Shown here one piece after another: positions 27,542 through 36,723 of a DNA stretch of 64,000 nt (its first letter is position 1; each line of letters opens with the position of its first letter). Position numbers and translations under genes: made by a program. Source of the stretch: Planctomycetales bacterium 10988 (GTDB lineage: Bacteria; Planctomycetota; Planctomycetia; Pirellulales; Pb10988). The stretch is taken from assembly GCA_009664345.1 (NCBI GenBank), contig CP043547.1:6104709-6168708 (forward strand). The letters run 5' to 3'. The notes under the pieces are model-generated. The model had not been told where the DNA came from. It did not search any database and was given only the letters and a program-made list of their open reading frames with translations.

Positions 27542-28696
27542 TTAGATTTCAACCCATTCTTTGGTGCGAGCACTCTTTAAGACGGCATCGCAGACTTTTT
27601 GGGTATGCAAAGCACATTTGAAGTCTGGCTGGACGGCTTCGCCGGTTTCGAGACCTTTTAAGAAGTCGGCAACTGCATTAATGAAGGTATGCTCATAACC
27701 GATGGTGCAGCCGGGAACCCACCACTTATCCATATAAGGATGTTCGAAGTTGGTGACATGAATCCGCTGCCAGCCGGTGAGATGGTCTTCGACCTTGGCA
27801 TCGCTATTGGGATCAGCATATTTGAAGTATTGGAGAATATGCGGGTCTTCCAGATCGAAGAAGACGCTTCCCTTTTCGCCATTCATTTCGAAGGTGTTGT
27901 AGTTCTTGCGTCCGCGGGCATAGCGGGTACTTTCGAACGTTCCCATCGAGCCGTTTTCGAAAATCGCCAAGAACATGCAGGCGTCGTCGATGGTTACCGG
28001 GGTGACTTCGCCGGTTTCGGCGTGCTTGCGTTCTTTGACGAAGGTTTCCGTCGCAGCCGAAACACGGGCGATGGGACCATTGAGCCATTCGGCGGTATCG
28101 ATCGAGTGAGCCAAGAGATCACCCGTCACTCCACTGCCGGCGACTTTCGCATCCAAACGCCAAAGGGCAGCCCCCCCTTGGGGAACATCGGAGGCAATCG
28201 TCCAATCTTGCAAGTAAGTCGCTCGATAATGGAAGGTCTTGCCGACACGCCCTTCATCGACGATTTGCTTGGCAAGGGAGATCGCAGGCACACGGCGATA
28301 GTTGTACCACACCATGTTCGGGACGCCCGCTTTTTCGACCGCTTCGACCATCTCTTCGGCTTCGGTGTTCGTCATCGCCAGAGGCTTTTCGCAGAGAATC
28401 ATCTTGCCGGCTTTGGCTGCGGCGAGAGCGATTTCATGATGCGTATTGTTGGGCGAACCGATATCAATGACATCGATATCATCGCGTTCGATGAGGCGAC
28501 GCCAATCGGTTTCATACGATTCATAGCCCCAGTTTTCCGCAAAGGCTTTGATCTTGTCTTCTTTTCGAGCACAGCAAGCTTTCAAAACCGGCTTGTATTC
28601 GAGATCGAAAAAGTGATTTACTTTCGCATAGGCATTGGAGTGGGTACGCCCCATAAATCCATAGCCAATCATGCCAATATTCAGTGGTTTTGCCAT
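27542..28696 (-). CDS. Gfo/Idh/MocA family oxidoreductase
   Basis: 384 residues. The N-terminal Rossmann motif [13 protein letters not shown] binds NAD(P); the conserved CEKPLAM loop (about residues 94-100) carries the catalytic-region lysine typical of the family; the C-terminal sheet domain follows. Relatives oxidise sugars, inositols or amino sugars; planctomycetes have many copies and the substrate here is unknown. An ATG at 28714 lies in frame, but the one at 28696 has AAGG six bases upstream and begins right at the Rossmann strand, so I prefer it. Monocistronic with its own terminator. Confidence 0.93.
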   Translation of the reverse strand: MAKPLNIGMIGYGFMGRTHSNAYAKVNHFFDLEYKPVLKACCARKEDKIKAFAENWGYESYETDWRRLIERDDIDVIDIGSPNNTHHEIALAAAKAGKMILCEKPLAMTNTEAEEMVEAVEKAGVPNMVWYNYRRVPAISLAKQIVDEGRVGKTFHYRATYLQDWTIASDVPQGGAALWRLDAKVAGSGVTGDLLAHSIDTAEWLNGPIARVSAATETFVKERKHAETGEVTPVTIDDACMFLAIFENGSMGTFESTRYARGRKNYNTFEMNGEKGSVFFDLEDPHILQYFKYADPNSDAKVEDHLTGWQRIHVTNFEHPYMDKWWVPGCTIGYEHTFINAVADFLKGLETGEAVQPDFKCALHTQKVCDAVLKSARTKEWVEI

Positions 28697-28933
28697 AGGT
28701 CGCCTTGCCTTCATTCCTTTAATTCAAGAGCCAGGGTGTTCCCTAAAATGAACGTTCAATGGGGGGATTCACGGAAGATCAAAACCCGGATGATAGGTGA
28801 TTGGGCGCGGTTTGCAAGACGGCACGGCAGTGAAACCCTAGGAAAACAGAACTTTTCCCGAAAGTGAAGCAATTCGGTAAGCAGATTCCTTTCTGTCCGT
28901 ACTCGATCGTTCATCCCCCTGAGAAGCGCGCAC

Positions 28934-28963
28934 AAAAAAACCCTCTCGCAAGGAAAGGGTTTT
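28934..28963 (-). terminator. Rho-independent terminator of the tig-clpP-clpP operon
   Basis: Stem AAAACCCT / AGGGTTTT (28937-28944 with 28956-28963). On the minus strand the stem is followed by a T run (28940-28934). It lies 30 bases after the clpP stop. Confidence 0.85.
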
Positions 28964-28992
28964 GTGATCGCTTGGTTTTAGGGAACCGGAGT

Positions 28993-29583
28993 TTAGGTTT
29001 CCGGCATCGTTTCGATGACATGATCGACAAGGCCATATTCCAAGGCTTCGTTGGCAGCCATGAACTTATCGCGGTTCGTATCTTCTTCGATCCGTTCGAG
29101 CGAATGGCCCGTGTGACGGATCAAGATTTCATTCAATTTGGCCTTGAGAAGTTTAAACTCTTTGGCATGAATGAGAATCTCTTCGGCGGTTCCTTCCATC
29201 CCGGCCAGCGGTTGGTGAATCATCACGCGGGAGTGGGGCAAGCAGTAGCGTTTGCCTTTCTTCCCAGCGGTCAAAAGGACCGCCCCCATGGAAGCGGCAT
29301 GTCCAATGCAATAGGTCGCGACATCGCATTTGATGTATTGCATTGTGTCATAAATCGCCAAGCCGGCGCTGACACTTCCACCAGGGGAGTTAATATAAAA
29401 GTGGATGTCTTGCGATGGGTCGATGGCGTGCAAGTACATCAGTTGAGCAACCACGGAATTGGCGGTTGATTCATTGACTTGCGTGCCTAGAAAGATGATT
29501 CGATCTTGTAACAGACGACTGTAAATATCGAGTGCCTGCTGTTCGTCATCTTTTTTTTCAATGACAAAAGGGATCGTCGGCAT
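28993..29583 (-). CDS. clpP: ATP-dependent Clp protease proteolytic subunit (second of pair)
   Basis: 196 residues, normal ClpP length. The catalytic Ser lies in [11 protein letters not shown], the His in RVMIHQPL and the Asp in [10 protein letters not shown], so the enzyme should be active. The handle region [16 protein letters not shown] is standard. It forms a tetradecamer that degrades proteins fed by ClpX or ClpA/C. It directly follows another clpP (98 bases) and both follow tig. Start ATG with AGGAG nine bases upstream. No clpX lies downstream, unlike in many bacteria. Confidence 0.96.
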   Translation of the reverse strand: MPTIPFVIEKKDDEQQALDIYSRLLQDRIIFLGTQVNESTANSVVAQLMYLHAIDPSQDIHFYINSPGGSVSAGLAIYDTMQYIKCDVATYCIGHAASMGAVLLTAGKKGKRYCLPHSRVMIHQPLAGMEGTAEEILIHAKEFKLLKAKLNEILIRHTGHSLERIEEDTNRDKFMAANEALEYGLVDHVIETMPET

Positions 29584-29681
29584 AGGAAAGCACTCCTGTT
29601 AGGAGGAGCGGAAAGCAGCTTGATGGCTTCCCACTTCAACTCCGAGAATGAATCGTAAAAGTAGCTTGTATTGGTATTTCT

Positions 29682-30311
29682 CTAAGATTTCGCTTCCGCT
29701 TCGCTCGATGGCGGTCGGGTCAAAATCTGATCGACAATATGGTATTCCTTCGCCGCTTCGGCAGAAAGATAGAAGTCACGATCCGTATCTTTCGCCACGC
29801 GTTCCAGCGGTTGGCCGGTATGCTTGACGATGATTTGGTTCAAGACTTCCCGCTTTCGCAAGATTTCGTCAGCTTGGATTTCGATATCGGAAATTTGCCC
29901 ACCCACGCGACCGAATGGTTGGTGCATCATGACCGTGGCATTCGGCAAGATGAAGCGTTTATCTTTCGTTCCACCACACAGCAAAATCGCAGCTCCACTA
30001 GCAGCCATTCCCACGCAGTAGGTGGCGACCGGGCAACTCAGGATTTGCATGGTGTCGTAGATGCCAAGTGTTGCGGTGACGCTTCCGCCGGGGCTATTGA
30101 TATAGAAGTGAATATCTTGCTTGCGGTTTTCGCTTTGAAGATAGAGAAGTTTCATCACCAAGTCATTGGCGACGCCGTCGTAGATTTCACCTTGCAAAAA
30201 GACAATGCGATTTTCCAACAGCAAATCGCCGATGCCCATCTGGCGCTGCCGCTGATAATCGCGATAGGCTGCCGTTGGGTCAACCGGCATTCCAGGGGTA
30301 AAGCCGCTCAT
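29682..30311 (-). CDS. clpP: ATP-dependent Clp protease proteolytic subunit (first of pair)
   Basis: 209 residues from the ATG at 30311, which has GAGGA about nine bases upstream; an earlier in-frame start at 30344 would add eleven residues of unconserved sequence. The catalytic Ser (GMAASGAAILL), His (VMMHQPFG) and Asp (KDTDRDFYL) are present. It differs clearly from the downstream clpP: it has an extra N-terminal PGMPVDPTAAYRDYQRQR segment and a different region after the catalytic His. Two diverged ClpP subunits side by side often make a mixed double-ring, as in mycobacteria and chlamydiae; that is inference here. Confidence 0.95.
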   Translation of the reverse strand: MSGFTPGMPVDPTAAYRDYQRQRQMGIGDLLLENRIVFLQGEIYDGVANDLVMKLLYLQSENRKQDIHFYINSPGGSVTATLGIYDTMQILSCPVATYCVGMAASGAAILLCGGTKDKRFILPNATVMMHQPFGRVGGQISDIEIQADEILRKREVLNQIIVKHTGQPLERVAKDTDRDFYLSAEAAKEYHIVDQILTRPPSSEAEAKS

Positions 30312-30680
30312 ACACACGATTCCTCTCATTACTGACTTCTGCATGAGCCAAGAGCGAGAGCCAAAAGAGCAGCAAACAGGTCAACTCCCTCTGGCGAAAC
30401 GCACTCACTCATGCGGCGAATGATAAACGTTTGGGAGTTGCTAACGATCTCAACAACTCCCCCAAGAGATTGGCGAGGCCGACCAACGAGCAGCCGGAGT
30501 CGTCGTTAGAGTAAGGTAAAGGTTGGAAAAAACCAATGCGAATGATCTGCTCAACCTGAAAACCCCAGGAAAATTTAACCGATCCTCTTTGCAGGGATGG
30601 ACTTAGGAAAATGGTCCGCCCCTTCGAAAAGAGGCGGATTTGAACAATCTCCTAAGTTTTCGGTAATGTCTTCCGTGTCG
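30312..30680. other. tig-clpP spacer with inverted repeats
   Basis: 369 bases with no gene. Besides the nested inverted repeat listed separately, GGGAGTTG (30433-30440) pairs with CAACTCCC (30454-30461). Neither has a long T run, so they may be RNA structures or regulator sites between tig and clpP. The gap raises the possibility that clpP has its own promoter. Confidence 0.45.
30601..30657 (-). repeat. Nested inverted repeat in the tig 3' region
   Basis: Outer arms ACTTAGGA (30601-30608) and TCCTAAGT (30650-30657) are perfectly complementary and enclose an inner pair TCCGCC (30615-30620) with GGCGGA (30633-30638). It starts about 24 bases after the tig stop codon. No strong T run follows on the minus strand, so it could be a weak terminator, mRNA-stabilising or processing structure. 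Confidence 0.6.
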
Positions 30681-32141
30681 TTAGGCTTCGGTCGGCACAT
30701 CTTCCGCTGAAGGAGCAGCCTTTGAGACACCGCCGGCAGGGAAGTTGACCGTTTCAACTTGTGAAACTTCTTGATAAGGCACATCCGTGACATTGGCGTG
30801 TTCGCGGATTAAATCAACCACCTTGCGTTCGATGATCTGATTTCTCAACACATCCATTTGATTTCGTTTTTCCAGCTGACTGCGGACACGTCGTGGGTTT
30901 TGACCCGAACGCATGGCAATCATCAGGATTTCCATTTCGAAATCTTCCGGGGAGGCATCGATCGATTCTTCTTCGGCAATCCGTTCCAAGACGAAATGTT
31001 CTTTCAAAGCCCGTTCGGTCGAGGAAAGACTTTGTTGACGAAGTCGCGATTCATGAGCACGAATTTCTTGATCGCTGAAGCCACTTCGTTGGAGTTCAAG
31101 AATACTTCGTTCCAACTCTCGACTGGCTTGGCGGCGGAGCATCGCTTTGGGCAGTTCCCAATCGGCGGCTTCGACCAACTTCGAGGTGATTTGCTCACGA
31201 ATACCTTGGCGTTGTTGATATTCCAACTGTTCTTGCATCATGCCACGAACACGATCTCGCAAGTCCGCTTCGGTCTCAAAATCCCCGAGTTCTTTCAAGA
31301 AATCGCCAGTCAATTCGGGCAATTCCAGTTGTTTGACTTCCAAGACTTCGAAGGTCACTTCGACCTCTTTGCCTTGCATCGCTTCGTCTTCGACTTCATC
31401 GGAAAGCTTCATTTTGCCGGTGCGGGATTCTTCCGCTCTTGCACCAGCAATGAGGGTGTCAAAGCCTTCGAGGTCGCCATCTTCAAAGCGGAGGGTCGGC
31501 AACAGATGAAGAGTCACTTCTTCCTCTTTGCTAAGTACTTCCTCTCCATCTTTGACGGTGATATTGGTGACGATATGATCCCCGGATTCGGCGGCACGGT
31601 CTTGAGGAACCAAGGTGCCACGATCTTTGAGGAGTTCCTTCAAACGGGCATCGACGTCTTCTTCCGAGAACTCTTGATTCGGTTTTTCGATCGCAAGTTC
31701 TTTCCATTCAGGCAAATCGAATTCCGGACGAACTTCGATATCGAATTCGAAGGTCAAAGGGCCTTCTTCCCCGATTTCAATGGTTTCCAGATCGAGATCG
31801 GGTTCGCTAATCGGAGCAAGGTTTTCCGATTCACTGACTTGTGTCAAACTATCGACTAGCAAAGAACTTTTGACTTGATCGGCAACTTCACGTTTGTAGC
31901 GACGCTCAATGAGCTGACGAGGTGCTTTCCCGGCACGGAAGCCAGGGATTTGAGCGGAAAGCATGACCTCGTCAAATGCCTGAGCATAATAGCGATCGAT
32001 ATCTTCGCGAGGGATTTCCACTGTGACATGGCGTTCGCAAGGTCCACGCGATTCCACTTGAACTTGCAAATCAAGCTTTTGCGAAGATTCGTCCGATTCG
32101 GTCATGAGGGAATCAGGTGCCTGGGGGGTGTCAGAAGCCAT
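30681..32141 (-). CDS. tig: Trigger factor, ribosome-associated chaperone
   Basis: 486 residues. The N-terminal ribosome-binding domain contains the signature PGFRAGKAPRQLIERRY (GFRxGKxP), followed by a PPIase-like domain of about 160-265 with SGDHIVTNITVKDGEE, and a long helical C-terminal chaperone domain rich in E, R and Q. The C-terminus extends past the usual end with an Ala/Glu/Val-rich tail. It binds nascent chains at the ribosome exit. GGAG lies nine bases before the ATG. Followed by clpP-clpP, the widespread tig-clpP arrangement that links folding and degradation. Confidence 0.95.
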   Translation of the reverse strand: MASDTPQAPDSLMTESDESSQKLDLQVQVESRGPCERHVTVEIPREDIDRYYAQAFDEVMLSAQIPGFRAGKAPRQLIERRYKREVADQVKSSLLVDSLTQVSESENLAPISEPDLDLETIEIGEEGPLTFEFDIEVRPEFDLPEWKELAIEKPNQEFSEEDVDARLKELLKDRGTLVPQDRAAESGDHIVTNITVKDGEEVLSKEEEVTLHLLPTLRFEDGDLEGFDTLIAGARAEESRTGKMKLSDEVEDEAMQGKEVEVTFEVLEVKQLELPELTGDFLKELGDFETEADLRDRVRGMMQEQLEYQQRQGIREQITSKLVEAADWELPKAMLRRQASRELERSILELQRSGFSDQEIRAHESRLRQQSLSSTERALKEHFVLERIAEEESIDASPEDFEMEILMIAMRSGQNPRRVRSQLEKRNQMDVLRNQIIERKVVDLIREHANVTDVPYQEVSQVETVNFPAGGVSKAAPSAEDVPTEA

Positions 32142-32254
32142 AGAATTTTACTCCGCAAACATCTAAACCATTGCATTTCAATGGCTGAGCGAAAGGGCAA
32201 AGGCCCGAAGGGCGGGAATAAGCAACCCTAGAAAAAGAGAACGCCCCCGGAAAA

Positions 32255-32270
32255 CCTCAGCCATCTGAGG
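32255..32270 (-). terminator. Short hairpin after tRNA-Gly
   Basis: CCTCAG / CTGAGG around a four-base loop; on the minus strand TTTT follows. Positioned about 50 bases after the tRNA, it could end that transcript. The T run is short. Confidence 0.5.
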
Positions 32271-32320
32271 AATGGAGGCGAGCTCACTCTAGGTGAGAAA
32301 GACAACATTGAAAAAATCAG

Positions 32321-32393
32321 AGCGGGTGATGAGATTCGAACTCACGACAACAACGTTGGCAACGTTGTGCTCTACCAACTGAGCTACACCCGC
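32321..32393 (-). tRNA. tRNA-Gly (anticodon GCC)
   Basis: On the minus strand the acceptor arm GCGGGTG pairs with CACCCGC; the D arm is GCTC...GAGC; the anticodon stem CAACG/CGTTG holds the loop TTGCCAA, giving anticodon GCC; the T arm contains GAGTTCGAATC. Discriminator T; CCA is not encoded. 73 nucleotides. Confidence 0.96.
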
Positions 32394-32660
32394 TTGTGAT
32401 GAAGAATTCTACTCAATTGAGGAAATGAAATCTAGCGTACCTAGCCGTCTTTTTCGATTTTTTCCTCATTCGAAATCGCGAACGATCCCGAGCGAATTCG
32501 TGCGGCAAGGAAGGATTATACCGACTAAGAAAGGGTCTGACTAGTGGCGGAAGAAGAAAAAAGTTGCCTTCCGTGAACCGCTCCCTCACTATCGGCCAAA
32601 TCAGATTTCCACTTTAGAATTCAGAATCATTTTGCAAGAAATTGGAGTGCTTAGAAAAGA
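32394..32660. other. Gap upstream of tRNA-Gly
   Basis: About 270 bases (up to the next terminator) between tRNA-Gly and the sugar-isomerase-like gene, both on the minus strand. It should hold the tRNA promoter; I found no protein or RNA gene in it. Confidence 0.4.
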
Positions 32661-32692
32661 AAAAAGCCTGAGGCTCGCTCGAACCCCAGGCT
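32661..32692 (-). terminator. Rho-independent terminator of the sugar isomerase-like gene
   Basis: AGCCTGAGG pairs with CCCCAGGCT (about 32665-32673 with 32684-32692, one mismatch). On the minus strand it is followed by a T run (32664-32660 and beyond). Confidence 0.8.
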
Positions 32693-32721
32693 CTTTCAAA
32701 TCGCTTCAACTGGAACGAAGA

Positions 32722-33651
32722 CTATCCATATTTTTGGACAAGTTCGTCCATGTAATTCTTGCAGGTAGCCGTCGCATCCCAGGCATTGGGCCAGAAGCAA
32801 AGGTCGATCGTCCACCAATCATCCGGCGAACCGGCATCGACAATCGCCGGCATGAAGGAATCGAAATCCAAATTCCCTTCGCCAAACGGAGGATGCGTGC
32901 TGGTGTGATCGTCGTGGAGGCTATCATCCGAATCGATCAGGTGCAGCCGACCGATTTTACCTTTCAGCCGTTGAGCCAATTCGGCGATTCCACCATCGAG
33001 GGTTTCTTTTTCGCCGGGTTGGCGGGCACCATGTACGGCAACCATGTTGGCATGGCAGGTATCGAACATGGTCGCAAAGTGATCATGATTCACCAAGTCG
33101 ATAACGCGGAAGATATCGCTCGGCTTATTGAAGGCAAAACCAGGTTCAAATTCCCAAACGACGCGAATGCCCTTGTCGGCGGCTTCTTGAGCACAACGAC
33201 GCCAAGTGCTGGCCACGCGTTTGAGGGCGGTATCATAATCAACGGTCATTTCCATCGGCTTTTCGCCAGGGACCGGACCGAGAATACCGGGGTCTTCCGT
33301 CGTATCGACGCGAATCACATCGATGCCGAGATCGTTGCAGAATTCGAGATTCTTGCGGAAGGTATTCAAGTAGGAAGTATTGTCTTCTTCGGAAATAAGC
33401 TTTTCGCTCCACAGGTCGGCAGCCAAGCCGCTGCAACCCATGCCGACGGATTCCCAAAGTTCACGAACGGCGGCTCGTTCTTCCTTGGTCGTTTGCAAGT
33501 CGGGATTCGGATGAACGCCGAAGCCTCCGAGTTCCAACCCGTCAAAGTTCAACTCTTTTAATTTTCGAACAACTTCCGGAAAGGGAACCGGGTCATTTTC
33601 ATAAGGCCCAATCGCATAGGCCCACGTCCCGATCGAGATTCGTTTACTCAT
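32722..33651 (-). CDS. Sugar phosphate isomerase/epimerase family (AP endonuclease 2-like TIM barrel)
   Basis: 309 residues. A TIM-barrel pattern with conserved metal-ligand regions: VWEFEPGF (Glu), MFDTCHANM (Asp, His), GRLHLIDSDD (His) and the C-terminal FGEGNLDFDSF (Glu), as in xylose-isomerase-like sugar isomerases and inosose dehydratases. The exact sugar is not predictable; it lacks the DNA-binding traits of endonuclease IV. AAGGAG lies eight bases before the ATG. It follows the cupin/PMI-like gene by 90 bases on the same strand, suggesting a two-gene sugar-processing operon. Confidence 0.9.
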   Translation of the reverse strand: MSKRISIGTWAYAIGPYENDPVPFPEVVRKLKELNFDGLELGGFGVHPNPDLQTTKEERAAVRELWESVGMGCSGLAADLWSEKLISEEDNTSYLNTFRKNLEFCNDLGIDVIRVDTTEDPGILGPVPGEKPMEMTVDYDTALKRVASTWRRCAQEAADKGIRVVWEFEPGFAFNKPSDIFRVIDLVNHDHFATMFDTCHANMVAVHGARQPGEKETLDGGIAELAQRLKGKIGRLHLIDSDDSLHDDHTSTHPPFGEGNLDFDSFMPAIVDAGSPDDWWTIDLCFWPNAWDATATCKNYMDELVQKYG

Positions 33652-33741
33652 CTAAAAACTCCTTGAATCGAGTCTTTCGTAGGGGGATTTTGTTTTTTAT
33701 TTTAGCAAGGTCAAGCTTGAAGCCAGGTGAAAAACCGACCG

Positions 33742-34959
33742 TTAGCCCTCAATCGTCGGGAGGTTATCGTGCGTATCCGGACCGAAGTAACGCAGGCCAA
33801 CCAGCGGTTCGGAACCGAGGTTTTCGATTTCCACTCCGTTGTTGGCGGCTTCATAAGAAATGAAGACTTCATCTTCGGTCGTTTCGCCAAAATGGATCAT
33901 CGCCGGGGTTTGCAGGGCCAGTTTACCCATGCGTCCACGACCTTGCACCGTAATCCAACCGCTGGCACCGGGGTCTTTGAGAGTGCATTTCGCCCCCGGT
34001 TCGACCGTCAGTTCCTTCGCACTGAAATACTGCGTTCCATCAACGGTACCGTACACAATCCAGCGATCAGTATAGCCTTCGCCGCTGCGGCTTTCATCGA
34101 CAATCGGCTCAAGATAGTTCTTTTCCTTGAAGTGGGTTTCGACATTCTTATCCCAATCGAGCTGGCCAATGATAAAGTCTAGGTCTTGATGTTTCTCTTC
34201 CGGTACATCTTTGACCAAGAGAGACCAGGGCACTTCGCGGCCTTCGACCAACGACTGGAACATACCGAATACATCCGAACCCCATTGCGGTTCATAGGTG
34301 CAAAGTGAACCCGGAGCATGCAGTACGCCCGGCGGAATCAACCAGCCAGTGCCTCGCTTCAAGCGATAAGCTCGACTCAGATCGAGAATCCCGTTATCCC
34401 CTTGTGACCAGTTTTCAAGGCATTTTCGCAGGTCGGCTTTGGTCGTTCCCGGTTCGAGACCCATAAAGGTATAGGCAAAGTTATTATCCACATTGTTCAA
34501 TTGCGGAGGGAAATAATAACTTTCGGGCTTCCCTTGCTGACCGACGAGGGCGGCGTCTTCGAAACCTTGGTGCATGTGGTGAGGGATCGGACCCATATTG
34601 TCGAAGAACTTCGAATAGACCGGCCATCGTTCGTACTTGTCCCACATCGCCTGCCCGATCAGGCTCGCTCCCGATTCGGCCACCGCGTCTTTCAGCTGTG
34701 CCTTTTCGCCTTCAAAGATGAAATAGCTAAGCCCTTCGTCTTCTGTCCGGTTTTCGTTGGCGGCATCGGTCGTACTGGCAAACCACCGCTCATCGATCCC
34801 CCCACGATGGGCACCAAAGGCATAATAATCTTGCGGAGCCAACTTGATCCGGCGACCCGGATGTAAGAAACTGCGAGGAACCCAAGTCGGGGTCAAGCGA
34901 AGTAACCCTTCCCCGGCGTCCATGGCACGATTTAATAGAGTTGCAACTTGCTCTGCCAT
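33742..34959 (-). CDS. Cupin protein resembling class I mannose-6-phosphate isomerase
   Basis: 405 residues with two cupin-like regions. The first has PIPHHMHQGFEDA (about residues 125-137) and the second metal-type motif GWLIPPGVLHAPGSLC (about 205-220), similar to the metal site of phosphomannose isomerases. The C-terminal jelly-roll (about 290-390, with VEPGAKCTLKDPGASGW) completes the fold. The protein is acidic and has no signal peptide. Given the adjoining sugar-isomerase-like gene, an aldose-ketose isomerase for an unusual sugar is plausible, but the substrate is unknown. AGAGG lies about five bases before the ATG. Confidence 0.8.
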   Translation of the reverse strand: MAEQVATLLNRAMDAGEGLLRLTPTWVPRSFLHPGRRIKLAPQDYYAFGAHRGGIDERWFASTTDAANENRTEDEGLSYFIFEGEKAQLKDAVAESGASLIGQAMWDKYERWPVYSKFFDNMGPIPHHMHQGFEDAALVGQQGKPESYYFPPQLNNVDNNFAYTFMGLEPGTTKADLRKCLENWSQGDNGILDLSRAYRLKRGTGWLIPPGVLHAPGSLCTYEPQWGSDVFGMFQSLVEGREVPWSLLVKDVPEEKHQDLDFIIGQLDWDKNVETHFKEKNYLEPIVDESRSGEGYTDRWIVYGTVDGTQYFSAKELTVEPGAKCTLKDPGASGWITVQGRGRMGKLALQTPAMIHFGETTEDEVFISYEAANNGVEIENLGSEPLVGLRYFGPDTHDNLPTIEG

Positions 34960-35493
34960 AATGGCCTCTTTCTTTTCGAGCTGGGATGGAGAACAGAATT
35001 AAAGGATCGGCATGCCATCAAAATTCAGTGCCGATTGAAATCAAAATGAAAGAGAAAAGCCCTGGTAAAAAGGAACATCCAATCAGGCTTTCTCAGAAAG
35101 TCGAATTATTCAAGAGTAAGTGGTTAAAGCCTCTCTGAAACAGGTAAGCACCTAAAAAAGGTTGCCCTCAAACACCTCTTGACCAGAAATTCTAAAGCTT
35201 TGAGGGTTGTTTTATTTACAGTAATCGGAGGGAATGTGCATCTTTCCCTCGGAAGTACTGGAAAAATGCAACCGTCTGTTTTAGTCTGAGCATCGGTGGC
35301 TGACAAGAACCGCTGCCTCTTCCCTTTGGCGGTTTTTAGGATTTCGCTCAATCAAATAATTAACCAGCCGTCAAAACCTCGTCGATTAGGAAACACACCT
35401 CCCGAGGGTGACAATCAACGAGTGTTGACTTTGAAAATAAGCAGCTAAAGCAACATTATAAAGAACGTTCTAGACAAACGCAGGAACATCAAG
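34960..35493. other. Gene-free divergent region between cupin gene and DUF4432 operon
   Basis: 534 bases that must contain both promoters. The only strong structure is an inverted repeat at 35165-35206 (listed separately). I saw no supported gene. Confidence 0.45.
35165..35216. terminator. Terminator-like inverted repeat with no visible upstream gene
   Basis: CCCTCAAA (35165-35172) pairs with TTTGAGGG (35199-35206), followed by TTGTTTTATTT on the plus strand; the minus strand also shows a T run (CCTTTTTTAGG at 35162-35152). The loop is 26 bases. It lies in the divergent gap, so it may end an unannotated transcript or attenuate one of the leaders. Confidence 0.5.
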
Positions 35494-36660
35494 ATGACGT
35501 CACAAGAGTGGATCCTCATTGATACTTCACAACAAATATATTTAAACAATTGGCTCTTAACAAAGGAAGAGTTTCCTGACTTACCAGAAAACATTTCTAT
35601 AGAAAAAATGCGTCTTCAAGGGGGATACCAAGACGGCGTCGATCTGTTAAAAGTTAACAGCGGCCAAATGGAACTTTTAATTTGTCCCACTAGAGGAATG
35701 GGGATTTGGCAGGCCAGTTGCAATGGGGTTCAACTTCGTTGGAATTCACCTGTGAAAGGTCCGGTGCATCCGAATTGGGTCGATCTTTATGAGCCGAGTG
35801 GAATCGGTTGGATTTCAGGTTTTGATGAGTGGCTTGTCCGTTGTGGACTTGAAAGTAACGGAGCCCCCGAATTCACATCGGAAGGACAATTAAAATACCC
35901 GCTGCATGGAAAAATCGCCAATCAACCAGCAGAAAAGCTGACAGTTTCCGTCGATCTTGAACAAAAAGAAATCGTAGTTAAAGGCTTGGTTCGTGAAGGA
36001 AGACTTTTTTGTAATCATCTGACACTTGAAGTAACCTATACACTTCCTTTTAATCAACCTTCCTTTCAATTAACGGATAAAATTGAAAACCCATCGGCTT
36101 CAGATTGTGACTTGGAACTTCTCTACCATATCAATACCGGAGAACCTTTCTTACAAGCCGGTTGTGAACTTGTTGCTCCGCTTGCGAAGATTGTTCCCAG
36201 AACCCCCGAAGCTGCGGAAGATTTAGAAAATTGGTCCAAGTATTCCGCTCCCAAAGCAGGGCAACCAGAACTTGTTTACTTTACTCAATTGATTGCGGAT
36301 AAAGATGGCTATACACCGGTGTTATTGAAAAATCCCCATGCACAACAAGGAATCCAAGTTTCTTTTCAACGGAAAACATTACCCTATTTTGTACTGTGGA
36401 AAAATTTAAACGCTTCTGATAATGGCTATGTCACCGGGATGGAACCGGCATTAAATTTTCCAAATCCGAAATCCTTTGAAAAACAAAAAGATCGGGTGGT
36501 GAGTTTAGCTCCGAAAGAAACTTACATCACAGAAATGGAAGTCACGGTTGCCAGTAATGCCGAAGCTTTAAAAAGCTTAGAAGATACAATTCAAACACTT
36601 GCTAAAAAAACGGAACCGATTATCTTTCAAAAGCCAGACCCTGAATGGGCTGCCTTATAA
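35494..36660 (+). CDS. DUF4432-type aldose-epimerase-like protein
   Basis: 388 residues. Segments CPTRGMGIWQASCNGVQLRW, SPVKGPVHPNWVDLYEP and LVRCGLESNGAPE, then YPLHGKIANQP, match the DUF4432 group of aldose-1-epimerase (galactose mutarotase) fold proteins, including the conserved HGKI histidine region. No signal peptide; cytoplasmic. It heads a plus-strand operon with an SDR (64 bases on) and a PQQ-like protein. AGGA precedes the ATG by about eight bases. Role as a sugar mutarotase/epimerase is inferred from fold; the substrate is unknown. The operon is visibly richer in A/T-ending codons than the dnaX or tig regions. Confidence 0.85.
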   Translation: MTSQEWILIDTSQQIYLNNWLLTKEEFPDLPENISIEKMRLQGGYQDGVDLLKVNSGQMELLICPTRGMGIWQASCNGVQLRWNSPVKGPVHPNWVDLYEPSGIGWISGFDEWLVRCGLESNGAPEFTSEGQLKYPLHGKIANQPAEKLTVSVDLEQKEIVVKGLVREGRLFCNHLTLEVTYTLPFNQPSFQLTDKIENPSASDCDLELLYHINTGEPFLQAGCELVAPLAKIVPRTPEAAEDLENWSKYSAPKAGQPELVYFTQLIADKDGYTPVLLKNPHAQQGIQVSFQRKTLPYFVLWKNLNASDNGYVTGMEPALNFPNPKSFEKQKDRVVSLAPKETYITEMEVTVASNAEALKSLEDTIQTLAKKTEPIIFQKPDPEWAAL

Positions 36661-36723
36661 TTGGAAACTAGAATTAAATTAACACTCGTTACAGAGATTT
36701 ATAGATAGAGAAAGTGAAAAGCG

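Noticed and set aside
27689-28867. 392-residue open frame on the plus strand opposite the Gfo/Idh/MocA gene
   Set aside because: Its reverse-strand partner has all family motifs, a ribosome site and a terminator; the plus-strand reading is low-information and has no ribosome site.
30433-30461. Possible CIRCE heat-shock operator near clpP
   Set aside because: CIRCE is TTAGCACTC-N9-GAGTGCTAA; here only a partial TTAGC-like half is present and the arms are GGGAGTTG/CAACTCCC.
30858-31859. 333-residue plus-strand frame opposite tig
   Set aside because: Phe-rich sequence typical of antisense translation of a Glu/Lys-rich gene; tig is certain.
32632-33561. 309-residue plus-strand frame opposite the sugar-isomerase gene
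   Set aside because: Antisense shadow; the isomerase-like barrel motifs are on the minus strand, with a good ribosome site.
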